Shown here one piece after another: positions 39,403 to 52,357 of a DNA stretch of 64,000 nt. Origin of the DNA: Casuarina equisetifolia. Lineage: Eukaryota; Streptophyta; Magnoliopsida; Fagales; Casuarinaceae. The position numbers and the translations under genes were made by a program. The stretch spans positions 26,433,745 through 26,497,744 of the forward strand of contig CM052357.1 in assembly GCA_028551475.1 (NCBI GenBank), in the 5' to 3' direction. Within the stretch, counting starts at the first letter, position 1. Every line of letters begins with the position of its first letter. The notes beneath the pieces are model-generated. The model had not been told where the DNA came from and did no database searches. It saw nothing but the letters and a program-made list of their open reading frames with translations.

Positions 39403-41667
39403 GGTCGTGCTTTTATTCGTTCAGGCACGTAAAGGAACAGCATACGCAAGCGCATGAACTCGACAATAACACAACATTTTCCGAGGTTCCCATTTCTTTT
39501 CGGTTAAACAGAAGGTTAAAGTTTCGTGTTGGACAGTTAAAGCTTCGTGTTGAAAATTCAACGCTGATTCGGACAAACTGATCACTCAGGTGACGTTCTA
39601 GGAAGAGGTTATGTGAGTAAATAAATGAGAGACGTTGCGTGATAAAAGACATGCATGAAGCTGTGCAAAGGAAGAAAATATAGAACTGGTGGAGGAGAAA
39701 GGTTTTTTGAAGACAGAAAATATATTTTGAACTGGTGGAGGAAGAACTGGTTGCTTGAGGAAGGTTGAAAAGGCCAAAATCATGCTGTAATTTTTCTACT
39801 TAAGCACGGAAGCAAATCTAGTTACAGATCTTCATGCTGTAACTATCGTTATGCTACATCTTTTTCATCGTTCTGTAAATTCTGTAGACACGTAGCTCCA
39901 TCGCAAGAATCATTCTGCCAACTCTCTGTTTTCGATCACGAGTCCAGCACACAAATTCAACATGGTATCAGGCGGTTCAGCGGCACAGAGAAGTTTCGGT
40001 CGGCGAGAATAAATGTGGGTGCTCTGGCCAAGAGGTGCGGTGGTCCGCCTGAATAAGGCGGCCAGATTTGCCCTCAAATGGCTGCAATCTGCTGTCAAAC
40101 GGTGCGACCCGCTTGCAGCCCGCTAAGGGAAACGGGCTCGGCCTGCTGGACCAACTTCCTTCCCGCCTAAAAAAAGCTGGCGCAGTCCGTCCTGATAAAG
40201 CGGGGCTTGATCCAGAAGAGAGCGCGGCGCAACCCAGAAAGACTCTTAGATCCCCATCATCGTTCAACGGTCAATTGGAATCTTCACTCTCACCTCCCTT
40301 TCAACATTTTGGAGAATACCATGTATGGTATTGGCTTCCAAAGAAGAAAGACACTAAAATACCTTACAAAAATCTTCAGTGTTGTGTCTTTAGTGGATTC
40401 TCATTCAGAAAACATTTCAAGATATTTTTCTTGTTGAGCTTATTTTCTTATTGCAGATAGAGATCATGATAGTGTTGAAGTTCCTCAAATTCTTTGTAAT
40501 TTAGGTGGATACCCTAAAACATTTTTTTTTTGAATTGTCATTTAATTCTAGCCATTTGAAGAAATGCATATTAACCCAAGAGTTAAGTTGGGCATGATCC
40601 CAAATATTCATATTCTTATATCCTTTGGCAAGAGTAGCTTCAAATTTGTATTGGACAACAAGAAGCAAAGCAACCCATAAACAAAAGTAAATTGATGCCC
40701 TTCAATTGTGTAGGCACTCAAGGATTTCAAAGGCAAGATTGCTTTACGATATAGTTCATTTTCATCATTGCTGTGAAGGATATGTCAAGCTTCAATAACT
40801 AAGGTGAACATAATAGCAACTGTGGATTCAACATACTCGAAATCCTACTGTTAAAATAAAGGTTCTTCTCCTAAATCACACACATATAGCACACCAGAAC
40901 ACAACACAAATGAATTGAATTAAACTTTCATTGACAACCAAAGCGTGACAATGTCTAGCACAAATATTGCACACCAAGCTACAATATTACACTACAACTA
41001 CAAGCTACCTTACCAAGCTACTAGTCTACCATTAGCTATCAAAAAACTATCACAACTAGCAATTGGTCACGCCACCGATGGCGCCTCTAGAAAATTAGGT
41101 TTTTGCAAGCCCCAAGATGATCTCCCTAATCATGCCATTCCTCCTTTGTTTATTCCTTCATATGAGCCTTTCTTTATGGTGGGCTGCCTGGGGTCATGAC
41201 AATCCCCGTCTCTTTTCCAAATTCTTGTCCTTAAAAATTAATTTGGAACTTTGGAAGCTGGGCACAGATGTACTCAATGTCTTCATAAGTAGGCACATAT
41301 GTGCATATTCTAAGAATGCAATAATATCATAGAAATAATATATACTGAACAAAAGCCTACTAAATTAAGTACTAGTGAGGAATAAAGATTTGGAAAGGGA
41401 AATAAACCCGTACAACATAAATAATTGTGTGGAGACAAGATTACGTTATGATCTTACTTTCCAAAAGACATGCTAGATACAACTATAGGCTAAGGATATC
41501 ATACACTTTTGAAACAAGTTTTGGAAGAGTAGTCACAAATACAATGTATGAAATCATACTTGAGTGTAAACCTATCTTATCAATGAAGAATAAATCTATA
41601 TTGCATTCTTGTTCACACTAGAAATGACAACCATTGGCTATTCTGTATTTTATGTAACAACATTGAT
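39403..41667. repeat. Spacer A-B, paralogous to spacer B-C
   Basis: Contains the upstream region of copy A and then two blocks shared with the spacer between B and C. The block at about 39673-40860 matches about 49085-50735, and the block at about 41304-41667 matches about 52006-52357. The part between them (about 40860-41304) is not shared. No coding gene seen; short frames around 39977-40460 come from a GC-rich repeat. Confidence 0.8.
39548..39975 (+). mobile_element. Possible LTR end plus primer-binding site
   Basis: TGTTGAA at 39548 and TTCAACA ending at 39962 are inverted termini of the type LTRs have. The latter is followed at once by TGGTATCAGGCGG, a plausible initiator-Met primer-binding site. 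The homologous spot in the B-C spacer (about 49384) also shows TTCAACA followed by TGGTATGAGACGG. No partner LTR was found. Confidence 0.4.
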
Positions 41668-44600
41668 CTATTCATCTTCTGATTCCATTGAGAAATCGGG
41701 TTCTTCAGGCTTTTGGAACTTAGGTAATTGGACATTCCTAAGTTTTTGAGCTCCTCTTCGTGTGTTTGCAGCAAACCTTGAAGCTAGTATGGTGACAGCA
41801 AGGTTTTGTTTTGCTTGCGGACCATATGAAGATGCAGAAGGGTGCTCTTCCTCATCATGCTTTGTCTCATCAGGTGCTTTCTCATCAAGACTATCGGAGA
41901 ATGACTCCATCATGCACAGGTTCTTTGCCATAATCCTCTTCTTGTGTCGACGCCAAGCAGCTTGAATGAAGCAGGCAGCCCAAGTCCTCCAGTGGTGAGA
42001 GTAAAAGCGGAAAGTGTGTTGTAGCTTCTTACTATGGAGACGTCTAAACTGATTGGCCACAAATCTTAGGTCTTCTGCTAGTAGTGCAAATGCTTCCACT
42101 TCCTCAAGGGCCTTAACTGTTCTTGTAGATGAAGGCAAGTTAAGAGAAGATCTTGGAAGTAATGCCCATGCAAGCAACTCTTCCCCACAAAAATCTCCTG
42201 GCCTTAAAGTAATTGAATTAAAGAAATCCGTTCGACCTCCATTTGTAGTTGAGCTCTCTAACCTCCCTCGAACAATGAAGAGCATTTCTGTCACAGGGTC
42301 ACCTTCACGAACAATGTAGGTTCCTTGAGTACTTAAGGATGACATCAAGCGCTCACTAATGGCATCAAGTAGTTGACTATCCATTTGGGAGAAAAAAGGG
42401 ACCTGCAATTGGGGAAAAGGTACATGCTCAACTACTATTAGAGTAAGCAAACTTTAGATTACATTAATGTATTCAACTTAATTGGTGACTTTTGATATTA
42501 AGGATGAGAAGAATGTATTCAACTTCCTTATAACAATTAAGATGTTTTATGTGAATTAGGAACCAAAATTGAACTCTTCAATCTAAAGCTATTACCAAGG
42601 ACAAAAGAGATTCTGAGGTCATGTCTTATTTAGCTAAGGTGATCTTCAAGGTGCATCTTGTTGTATGCAACACCCTAATAACTTGGTCCTCTTGAAACAA
42701 TGAACAATTTACACATGAAAATAACGGCTTCTTGAAACCTCCTTTCCTGAGGGTGGGGCAAAATTTTTGCATTTTTACATCTAATTTCAGGATAATAAAA
42801 TTTGTACATTGACACTACATAGTAGGTGTGAATGCATTATTTGGGAAGGAAGTTTACCAATAGTGCAAGAGAATTGGTAGCATATCAACAGGAAAAAAGG
42901 CGTGCCAACTAGATCAACAACCTAGATGCAATGCAAATAACTTTATTACTCAATTCTTCTATGAAAAGTTCAAATTATCACTATAGAAAGTAGATGTAGC
43001 AAGTAAGCACAATAGATCATTACTAGGAATACCAACTAGGTTCAACAATATATATACTAAGGCAAACCATGGACAACTGCATTTTAGCACGAATAATATC
43101 CTAGGGAGAGAGAACTTACACGTAAAAGAAGTTCTAAGCATAAATGACGTTGGATATCACGACGGAGATCTGTAGGTAAGGCTTTTAATATTGACTCTTC
43201 ATCAACTCCGCGAGTTGCTAGCCACTTATACTGAACAAATCGTCGGACACGCTCTCGAAGATCTCGAGGAAGTTGTCGATGTCTCATCCACTCCTCCGTG
43301 TCTCGTCGTTTGAGCCTCCACTCCTCTAATCTCACAGTGAGAGATTGTAAATAGGTCTACACCAAATAGAATGTCAAGAAGATAAGCTCTAGGAAATACT
43401 TTTCTCAATGCCTAATATGTAACATCAACTAAGATAGATCTTAATCAAATGTAACACAATCCCCCTAATAACTTTCACATTAATAGGCAAAATACAACAT
43501 AGTTTTAATTCATAAGATGTTAAAAAATACTGAGCAAATGGCTTTTCAACCCCTATACCCTAAACGATAAATAAATGGAGGGATGAATTTCAACCACTAG
43601 GAATGTCCAGGACATCTCCAAGAATTATTTTATACGGAGGGGTTGAAAATTGCTTATAAAGCCTAACTAGTGAAAAGATGTTTTTCCCTCTGTATACCGT
43701 TAAGGAAGCAAACAATTAGTTTATGCTCTTCAGGTAACGTAAGCAAAAGACACAAGAAAGCCAAGGCTCTGGAGCTTAAAAGAGTCAATCTGAATCAAAA
43801 TAGTGAGATGGGAAAAGTAGAAATATCAAGGATCTAGTGAAACAATCTGAAGTTCAAACATAGAACAGAAATCAATTACATGATGGAAAATAATGAACTT
43901 GGAGATATACTCCGCAATGAAGTTCAATGCTGTAAAGAATGGTTCAAGACTACCTGCATATTTCCAATCAAATGTGCAAACAAAACTAGACCCAGTATCG
44001 CAATGAGAATGGCAAAAGCAGTTTCCCCAAGGAACGTGCTTGTGCTTAAATTCTGGCCATAGCAACTGAAAGGGAAACAAAAGAGATATATCACAGTTCT
44101 AAGTAAACTAGACATTTAAAGGACAATTTTTGATTAGCCAATGAAATATAAAGTAAAAATTTCAATGATATACACTTGATTAGTAGGTAATTTTACTCCA
44201 CCAATGTGGTTTTGGCATTTACTAATCTAAAACACAGAAAACCCCCCACACCAGACAAAAAATAAAAATAGGGCCCCCTGAACACAATTGGAAATGGCTT
44301 GAAAGTTTCTTATGGCACAACAGAAGAATCCAGTGTTTTAGTCATAAGAAATGAAACGTTCTGCACTGGAGCCAGTACATTTTCAGAAAATGTCCACTAT
44401 TTCCAAAACTCCAGGAAACACAAGATGCGATGCAGGGATGGGTTAGTTATTAGAAAATCAGTATATTTCTCTAACTTTTTCACTGGTTGCTCAATAACTT
44501 GCCTTGTTCCTTGAATCTGTCATTTTTATTAACTTTTCTAATCTTTTCAAGTATTCAGAAGAATAGTACCAATCTATGAAAGTCAAGCAACTCACTCGGG

Positions 44601-46747
44601 AAAGATGCAATAAAAAGAAGAGGAGAAAAGAAAATCTTTAGGCGGGATTTTGTTTTGAAGTGTTCTTTTATGGTTTTGGCGTCCAGTAAACTTGGATCCG
44701 TACAAAATTCCAGATCAGCTTTTCATCTCCATTGAATTTATCTATTTCTATTATCACTTGGAACAGCAGCACTTTTTGATGGTTTTCTTTTGCTTTGTCA
44801 GGTCTCCTCAGAGCTAATTAATCTTAATGATAAAATGAAGTTTCAACCATTATATGCATATAATTGATTTTTGGGTATAGGAAATGTTGATATGAAATTT
44901 TGCAACTATTATATACAAACTGAAATAGACTAGACCATTCCCTTAAATGTAAACACAGATGATGAGAAGACAGAAAATTATCATTATGTTCTTTAAATCA
45001 CAAACGAATGTGGCAAATAAGATTGAAACGGCTAGAAATTATACCTCAGGTTCTGCAGACCAAACCACAGACAATAGAGATACTTCTCAATAAAAACTGA
45101 GAAGAAAACGTCATTTGTCAGTGCATTTGTAAACATGCCAAAGTTGAAGGTGATGTTGTCGTTACTTGGATCGCAGTTACTAAACACAGTGGTGTTTTCT
45201 GCCCATGTCTGGCGAAGAGGAATGCTCAAACTATTACAATCCAAGTAACCAGGGTCACATTGTACAGGGCTAGTTTCGTTTTTGCATTCCGATTTCAAGC
45301 ATGTTGCGTATCGTTCAAAGGACAACAAATACCATGATGCTCCTAAGATCTGCAATAACAGAAGTCAAACTGTTGCAGAATAGTCTAAAAAGACATAAAA
45401 AGCTAGTCTGTGAACTATAAGTGAAAAGAAGTGACATACATGACTGGCTAACATGTACAGTAATAGATTATATGCAGCCCCAGCCCAAGCAGTTTGTGTG
45501 ACTACACCAGTGGCTTTGATAATCTGAGAACTTAATGGAAAAATTAGATATAGCCTGGGAATGTATTGGAGGAGAACGATCAGTACAATGGTATTATGAG
45601 TATGATCAGCCTGTGAGCTTCTTAATGTCGGGAGAATAAACCATATGACTATCTGTCAAAAGAAAACACAAGTTAATCCTGCTTCAGTTTCAGAACTAAG
45701 AAATTTGGAGCAATGGAGAATATCAATATGATAAGTAGCTATTAAATAAATTTAGGTCCTTTATAGCATTACCATAGTAACCCTAATTTTTCAACTTTTT
45801 CACAGCGCATCTAAAACTAAGATTCCCTGCCAAACCTTGGCCTGTGAATTAAACCATCAGCACCCCTTCTACACTTCTTTTACGCTAAAACCGGCAAATG
45901 ATGAATAGAGAATGTTAAACAGCTACTTCAACCCAATAATTTATCGAAATGAGAAAGTTTTGATTTCTATCGGTGGAGAGATGAGGTAATTCACTTTTAC
46001 AAATTCCATAGGTATATAACCAAATACTGAATAAAAAAGTAGATAGCAGATCTGTTTCTGCTTCAATTCACTGAACCGATTGCAGTACCTGAGGAAGGGG
46101 CAGCGCGGCTATGAGATCTATGAAGAATTCTGATCGGAGATACCTGCTTGCAATCATCTTTCGATCCATTACTAGCTCACCTTTCCCAAAAACTCTTGAA
46201 CTTGGAGAAACATAAGCCGTCCGGAACTTCACAACAATATTCAACACATAAAAGATGTCCGCAACACTCCGAAAAAACGTAATCACTATTTCCAATTTCA
46301 AATCACTTTTCAGACACAAGGAACCATTATTGTTCAGCTGCTCCGGAAGGTAGAAAAAAAGTGGATCAACAAAGAGCGCTACAAAGCAAAAGAACAGGAA
46401 AACCCTGTTCCACTGCAGGACAATGTCACTTCCAGGATCTAGAATTCCCTTGTGCCAAAACCTGTGATTCTCAGGGGAAAAGTTAAACTTCTGAAACGTG
46501 TAAGCTGTACTAGTTCTTTGTTTTCCATCGCCAATACCACGGCCTTCTGGTTTAAACAGAGCCGCGGATACATTGTTTACCGGCAGAGGCCTTTCTGCGA
46601 GTTTCTGGATGTCGTTTTTTTCGTCGTTGTAGAACCTTCGAATGTAAAATCCCACAAAGCAAATCACAACGAGAGCGAAAACGCGAATGAAAAGGAAAAG
46701 AAAACGCGGGATAGGGTAGAGAATTACCTAACTTTCCTAAACTCCAT
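41668..46747 (-). CDS. CNGC copy B: group I cyclic-nucleotide-gated channel, intact
   Basis: The only copy in the array that reads as intact: 722 residues, similar to Arabidopsis CNGC1-type proteins. Exons on the minus strand: 46747-46728, 46635-46089, 45652-45440, 45349-45045, 44065-43954, 43356-43120, 42402-41668. All introns are GT-AG and all phases agree. ATG at 46747 begins MEFRKVRFYND. Helices are visible at VFLFFCFVALFVDPLFFYLP (S1), ITFFRSVADIFYVLNIVVKF (S2), IVLIVLLQYIPRLYLIFPL (S4) and AYNLLLYMLASHILGASWYL (S5). The selectivity filter GQN is at residues 365-367. S6 runs into the C-linker (EEWRLKRRDTEEWM). The nucleotide-binding domain spans about 479-600, with phosphate cassette GDFCGEELLAWALLP near 547. 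An IQ motif (FIQAAWRRHKKR) lies near 623-634. Ligand and ion preference cannot be read from sequence. Confidence 0.93.
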
Positions 46748-46876
46748 GCTTGTACTTGTTTTTTTGCTCACATACATGAAGGAAGAGCATACACAAATTT
46801 ACGAGTTCTACCGGGACAATATTTTTCCGAGCATTCCATTTCTTTTCCAACAAACAGATCACAATAGAAGCTCAGG

Positions 46877-46879
<3 letters not shown>

Positions 46880-46931
<52 letters not shown>
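46880..46931. repeat. (GA)n microsatellite upstream of CNGC copy B
   Basis: About 26 GA units, 130 bp upstream of the start of copy B; it reads as CT repeats in the gene's sense. A shorter run stands at the same relative place upstream of copy C. Confidence 0.95.
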
Positions 46932-46934
<3 letters not shown>

Positions 46935-48293
46935 GAGCCTGTTCCAGTTGAAGGTTTAATCCAGCTGTTAACTATATGGTTAAGTTTGGCTCCGAGTTTG
47001 ACTTTCATTACATCTTACAAGGAAAGCTTACTGTAAAAGCATGGGAACGCGGTTCCGACAATCAGTATTGTTATACTATTACGTAAAGACGATTAATAAA
47101 AGCATCGGATGGAGAGAGAGAGGACGTGGAGGCACGAATGAATGCGCCCGAGGGAGAGAGAAGAGAGCGAAGAGAAAAACCCAGAATAGCCAATGGTTGT
47201 ATTTTTATCGCAGACTTCTTCTAGGCTTTTCCTCCGGCTACATCCATCTTTCCGTTCTGTAGATTCATCGAGGCACGATTCCTTACTACCAACGGGCTAC
47301 GGATTAACCTGACGTAGCTTACGGGTGACTACGTTTCCTTTTGCTTTGGCCGGCTGAGAAGGAAAGGATTCGAATCGTTGACCACCCACGCCATTTGGGT
47401 TTGTCCAGTCAAGATTCCTTTTCTGTCATATCCAAACATGTTCTCCCTTTTTAACACTTTCTGTCTCCAATGAAGGCAAGCGTCCTCTGCTGTTGATAAT
47501 CGTCCGTTGCTGAGGGAGTCCTCAATCTTGCAATTCAACGGCTGAGATGTTTTGTAAATACAACACACGGGAACCATTAGAATTGAAAAAATCTAATCGC
47601 TATAATGTGCTGAAGTTAAAATGCACAGTTACGGTCCATTAACGTAATCTAATGGCTGGATTTTATTGTTGTATAGTTTAGAGAACTAGAATTCCATCTC
47701 ATTTTCTGGCAAGTCATCTTCTCTCAATAATGGATAGCTTAATACCTTATTCACCTCTGTCATACCTTTGTTATTGACCAAATAATATTCCAAATGAGTT
47801 GAGGCTATCTTATAAAATTCATTTTTATATATAATTGGTAATTAAAGATCAAACAATACAAAACTAAAAATCTATTTCTATTCATTAGATGCTATTGACA
47901 TGCTAGAAGCAAAACTTTTAGTTTCTCATGAAATTCATGTTATGGTGTGTGGAGTTTGTCTCACATTGTTAAGACATAAATCTATGGAGTTGTTTAAATT
48001 TAAAAAGAGGTTCCACTAACTTTTGAGTCGACCTTTGAGTTAGGTGATAATCTTTTTAATATAGTGCTAAAGATTAGGCTTCTTCCTTAACACTCCTATA
48101 AATATGACTAAATCTTGAGCCCACCATAAAGCACCATTAACAACCTAATATTTGTCCATGATGGTAATGGAGCATGTTACAACATGTAGAGTTTGTGAAG
48201 TTGCTTAAATTAAAAGAAGGTTCCATCAACTATTGATTCAACTTTTAGGTTAAATAATAGATCTTTTAATAGTAAAAGCTTAACGAGCATCTT
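46932..48293. other. Upstream region of CNGC copy B, paralogous to that of copy C
   Basis: The stretch to about 47930 matches 57380-58720, for example GATGTTTTGTAAATACAAC at about 47550 and 58110. It is the probable promoter region of copy B. From about 47930 to 48293 there is sequence absent from the copy C upstream region, including two diverged copies of a repeat containing AGGTTCCA(C/T)(T/C)AAC. No gene seen. Confidence 0.6.
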
Positions 48294-49038
48294 GACATCA
48301 AAGGAAATATGGCATGGAGTTGGAGAGGTTTTCTTAAGTTATGATAAATTCTCTTATTTACACTCTTTAAACCTTCTTATTGTTGTAAAAAGAGATATAA
48401 AGAATTATGCTAAGGTAATATTGAGGTTGAATGGTATGACTTGATATGGCTAGGTGGAATTAGCATAACTTTATTGAATAACTCATATGTAGGGATAAAC
48501 TTTTTATAGCAGAAGTGGTATCTCAATGACTTCTTTTAATTGACTTATATTGTAATTTTTGTGTTCTCAATTGAAAAATATGACACATTTGTTTTTTTAA
48601 TGTACTTGGATTAGACAAATTTGGTGAAGTATTTTTGCACAACAAGACATTCGTAGGAACATCAATAATTAGAATTCTGAACTATAATGGATGGTTAAAG
48701 CAATGAAAGGAAAAGATTTGGCTACGAAGTTACTTAAACTTTTTTTCTTAGCTTGTATGTATTGTATATGGTATGAATGGAATCATATACATTTTCAAAA
48801 TAAAACTATTGAAATACCAATTTTATTGGTTAGAATCGGAAAAGTAGTATGTAGAAGAGTATTTTTATTTAGGAACATTAAACATTCTCAAACAATTGTC
48901 TTGTTATGTCACAGTTGGAGAATTCCAAATTCAATTTTTTCTTAGATGATTGTAATGCCGGGATATGCCTTTAAACTTTTGTACTATTTCATTTTTCAAT
49001 GAATAAACTCACAAATTCATAAATAAATAAATAAAAAA
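48294..49038 (+). mobile_element. 5'-truncated LINE (non-LTR retrotransposon) 3' end
   Basis: An 85-codon frame at 48691-48945 has the look of the C-terminus of plant L1-type ORF2: KLLKLFFLACMYCIWYEWNH, then NK, then VCRRV near the end. It is followed by about 65 bp of 3' UTR and a tail of AAAT units and A's (49018-49038). A 15-bp target duplication with one mismatch brackets the element: CTTAACGAGCATCTT at 48279-48293 and CTTAACAAGCATCTT at 49039-49053. The 5' part, including reverse transcriptase, is missing, as is usual for truncated insertions. Confidence 0.8.
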
Positions 49039-49084
49039 CTTAACAAGCATCTTTTGCCTTTCAAAATGCTTTAGGGTGAAGATA

Positions 49085-50735
49085 GAAAACATAGAACTGG
49101 TGGAGGAAGTAGGTCGTGTGAAGATAAAAAAATAAATTTAGAACTGGTGGAGGAAGAACTAGTTGTTTGAAGAGGAAGGTTGAGAAGGTGAAAATTATAC
49201 TATAATCCTTCCATATAAGCACAAGAGCAAGTATGATATATAGATCTTCATTTTGTATCTATCACTATGCTACATTTTTTTTTTTCATCATTTAGTAATT
49301 CTGTAAGCACGTAGCTTTATCACAAAATCATTTTGCCAACTCTTTGTTTTCGATCACTATCCAACACACACAAATTCAACATGGTATGAGACGGTGCAAT
49401 GGCTTAACAAAAGTGTTAGCCACATAGAAGAAAGATGAGTGCCTCAACCAAGAGGTGTGGTGGTTCACCGGAAGAAGGTTGCTTGATTAACCCCTAAATG
49501 GTTGCGATCTGGTCAAATAGTTCGACTTGCTTGCAACTAGCCAAGGGAAAGCAAGCTTAACCTACTAGACCAACTTACTTCTTGCCAAGAAAAAGCTAGC
49601 ACAATCCATCTAGAGAAAGTAGGGCTCGACCCAAAAAAAAGTGTGGATCTCCATCATCGTTGAAGGGTTAATTGGACCTTTCACATTCACCTTTCTCACA
49701 ATAGTTTGGAAAATATCACGCATTATATTGGCTTCCAAAGAAGAAACACATTAAAATACCTTGTAAAAATGTTAGGATCTAGCATGACCCAAGTTAAACC
49801 TTGAGGATAAGAGTTATTTGAAGGAATGGGTATTGTTAGGATTGGGCTTAGCCCATTAGTAATTCAAGAAGGAGGCCCACTCCAGGGTAACTAGAACTAC
49901 AAGATCTAGTGTAACTAGGACTCCAAGACCTAGGGCAATTAGGACTATGTTTATATAAGGCATCCTTAGCCTTCAGGATAACCAATCCATGAAGAGAAAA
50001 CCTTATTTTACTATCAATTATCTCATAGCTTTCAGAAGAGCAGTTTATTAATAGCTTTGTAGTTTCGTATTGTTAGTTAATCTGTTACTGTTACCTTATT
50101 GGAATTGGAATTCAATTGAGATTGTTATCAAGATTTTGATTATTATATGTTATTGGAATTGAATTGAATTTCACAATATAAAGAATTTCTTTACTTGAAA
50201 TTCTTGTATTCTTTAATTGTGGGCTTATGTAAGGTTCAAGTCCTAACAAAAAATCTTCAATGTTTTAGAGTCTTTTGTGGCTTCTCATTTAGAAAACATT
50301 TCAGCTTATTCTTCTTGCTAAAATTATCTTCTTATTGTAGATAAAGATTTTAATGGTACTAGAGTTCTTACATTCTTTGTAATTCATGTAAATATCCTAC
50401 AATTTTTTCTCTTGATTTGTGATTTAGTCCTAACGATTTGAAGAAATACTTATTAAACCAAGAGTTAAGTTGGGCATGATCCCAAATATTCATATTTTTT
50501 ATGTACTATGGTAGAAGTAGCTTTGGATCTAGATTGGATAACAAGTAAAACAACCTATAAGAAAAAGCATATCGATGCCCTTCAATTGTATAGGCATTTA
50601 AGAATTTCAAAGGCAAGATTGCTTAACAATATAGCTCATTTTCATCATTATTCCGAAGGATATGTCATTCTTCCATACCTAAGGTGAACATGATAGCAAT
50701 TGTAGATACAATGTCATTTTCAAACAACCAACAAA
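49085..50735. repeat. Paralogous spacer block (B-C copy)
   Basis: Matches 39673-40860 of the A-B spacer, apart from a 478-bp LTR inserted at 49771. The copy is far more AT-rich, with many C/G positions of the other copy replaced by T/A. No coding capacity seen. Confidence 0.85.
49771..50248. mobile_element. Solo LTR, 478 bp, with 5-bp target duplication
   Basis: Starts TGTTAGGAT and ends TCCTAACA, giving inverted termini. It is flanked on both sides by AAAAA (49766-49770 and 50249-50253). The paralogous spacer carries the uninterrupted site, with a single AAAAA at 40368-40372. No internal retroelement sequence is present, so this is a solo LTR left by recombination between two LTRs. Confidence 0.9.
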
Positions 50736-52357
50736 AGTTTTGACTTTTTATAATATGTCTAACAATATTCTTAGTTTTCTTATCTAAGGCATATCACTAG
50801 GTATAAGACTGAAATTCAGAATATTGTAGACAAAAGGAACAAGAGCTCTTGCTTGTTTTGTTGAAATTTTTTTATGTAACTATTTGGAAATTTTGTATTC
50901 ATAATCGTCTTATTTACTTTAGGCTTTGAGTGTGATAATTGTGATATTAGAACTAACTTTGTAGACCATTTGTGTTGAAGTCTTATATTGCATAGCAAAT
51001 CATGTGAGAATGTTAAGATATATTAACTAGGGAGATTATGGTATTTCAAATTATGAAAGCACATTAGGTTTCTTATTACATCAATGAATTGCAAAGATAT
51101 TAATTGAGTATATCCCAATCTCTTAACTGTTTATTAGTAAAATTCAATTTAATAAATAGTTCCAATAACTTTTAAGTTTGGCTTTTAACTACTCTTTCCA
51201 ATACATAATATGGATACGGAAAACTCCTTCCTTACTTTTGACAACATAAAGCTATGTGACATCACCACCACATCGACATCACACTCGATGCTTTCTAAAA
51301 AGTATCACTATATCAATGATAAAAACATATGAACAATGCCATCCCTTAAATCCAAAAATCCTTTGTTATTGGAAATCATTGTCTATGTCTATGAACTATT
51401 CTTAACATCATTAACTGTTTCTCAAGTGTAACCAAGTTCCTGGTGTATAGTAAAAATCACTCCTTTTCATACAACGTAAAAGTGAGTGATACATGAGTGA
51501 TACTTTGTAAGCAAATGGGAAGATACTAAGAAGGGTGGAGAAAAACCAATCCTTATTGTCTAGTGACTTCACCTTTTCTTTCCTCTTCAAACCATGCATT
51601 TTGTCCTACAGTTCCTAAACAGATTTATGTTTTCCATGTTGTGAAGGTAGGGGTTATTTAGAGATACCTTTGTATGTAATTACATTTCTATAGTTTTCAT
51701 TAATAAAGATTGACACTTTGAAAAGGTTCTAACAAGGTTATAATGCTAAGTATTGGAATGTGACTTAACTTAAAAGCTTAAGCCTATGAACTACTTATTT
51801 TCATCTTCAGTTTGGTCACCTACAAAGTTCTCAAGGTTGTTTGCACGTGGTATTACATGATTACTAACATCTTAATTACCTTTCTAGCGAAAAAGAAACT
51901 TTTCTATGGATATGATAAACAAAATCTAGATTAGTCAATGAAGAAAAGAATGAATTCAATTTTTAGGTAACCCATCAAAAGATGGTCTAATACAAAATTT
52001 ATAAATTCTAAGAATGCAATAATATCATAGAAATAATAAATAAATAAAAAATACTAAATTAAGTTGTTAGGGAGGAATAAAGATCTCTAACAGGAAATGA
52101 GGTGCTACAACAGAAATAAGTGTGTGGAGAGAAGATCAAGTTATGATCCTACTTTCCAAAGGACATGCTAGATTTGTAGGCTAAGGATATCATACACTTC
52201 TAAAATAGATTTTGGTAGAGCAATAACAAGTACACTATGCAATCACACCTAAGTGTAAACCTATCTTATTGATGAAGAATAAATCTATATTATATTCTTG
52301 TTCTCCATTAGAAATGAGAACCATTGGTTGTCATGTATTTGATGTAATAACATTGAT
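50736..52357. other. Remaining B-C spacer
   Basis: AT-rich, with no recognisable gene. The part from about 52006 matches 41304-41667 next to the 3' end of copy B, marking the tandem-unit boundary. Confidence 0.6.

Noticed and set aside
46452..47036. 194-codon plus-strand frame over the first exons of CNGC copy B
   Set aside because: It is antisense to the channel exon and runs through the GA microsatellite, giving a low-complexity Arg/Glu run.
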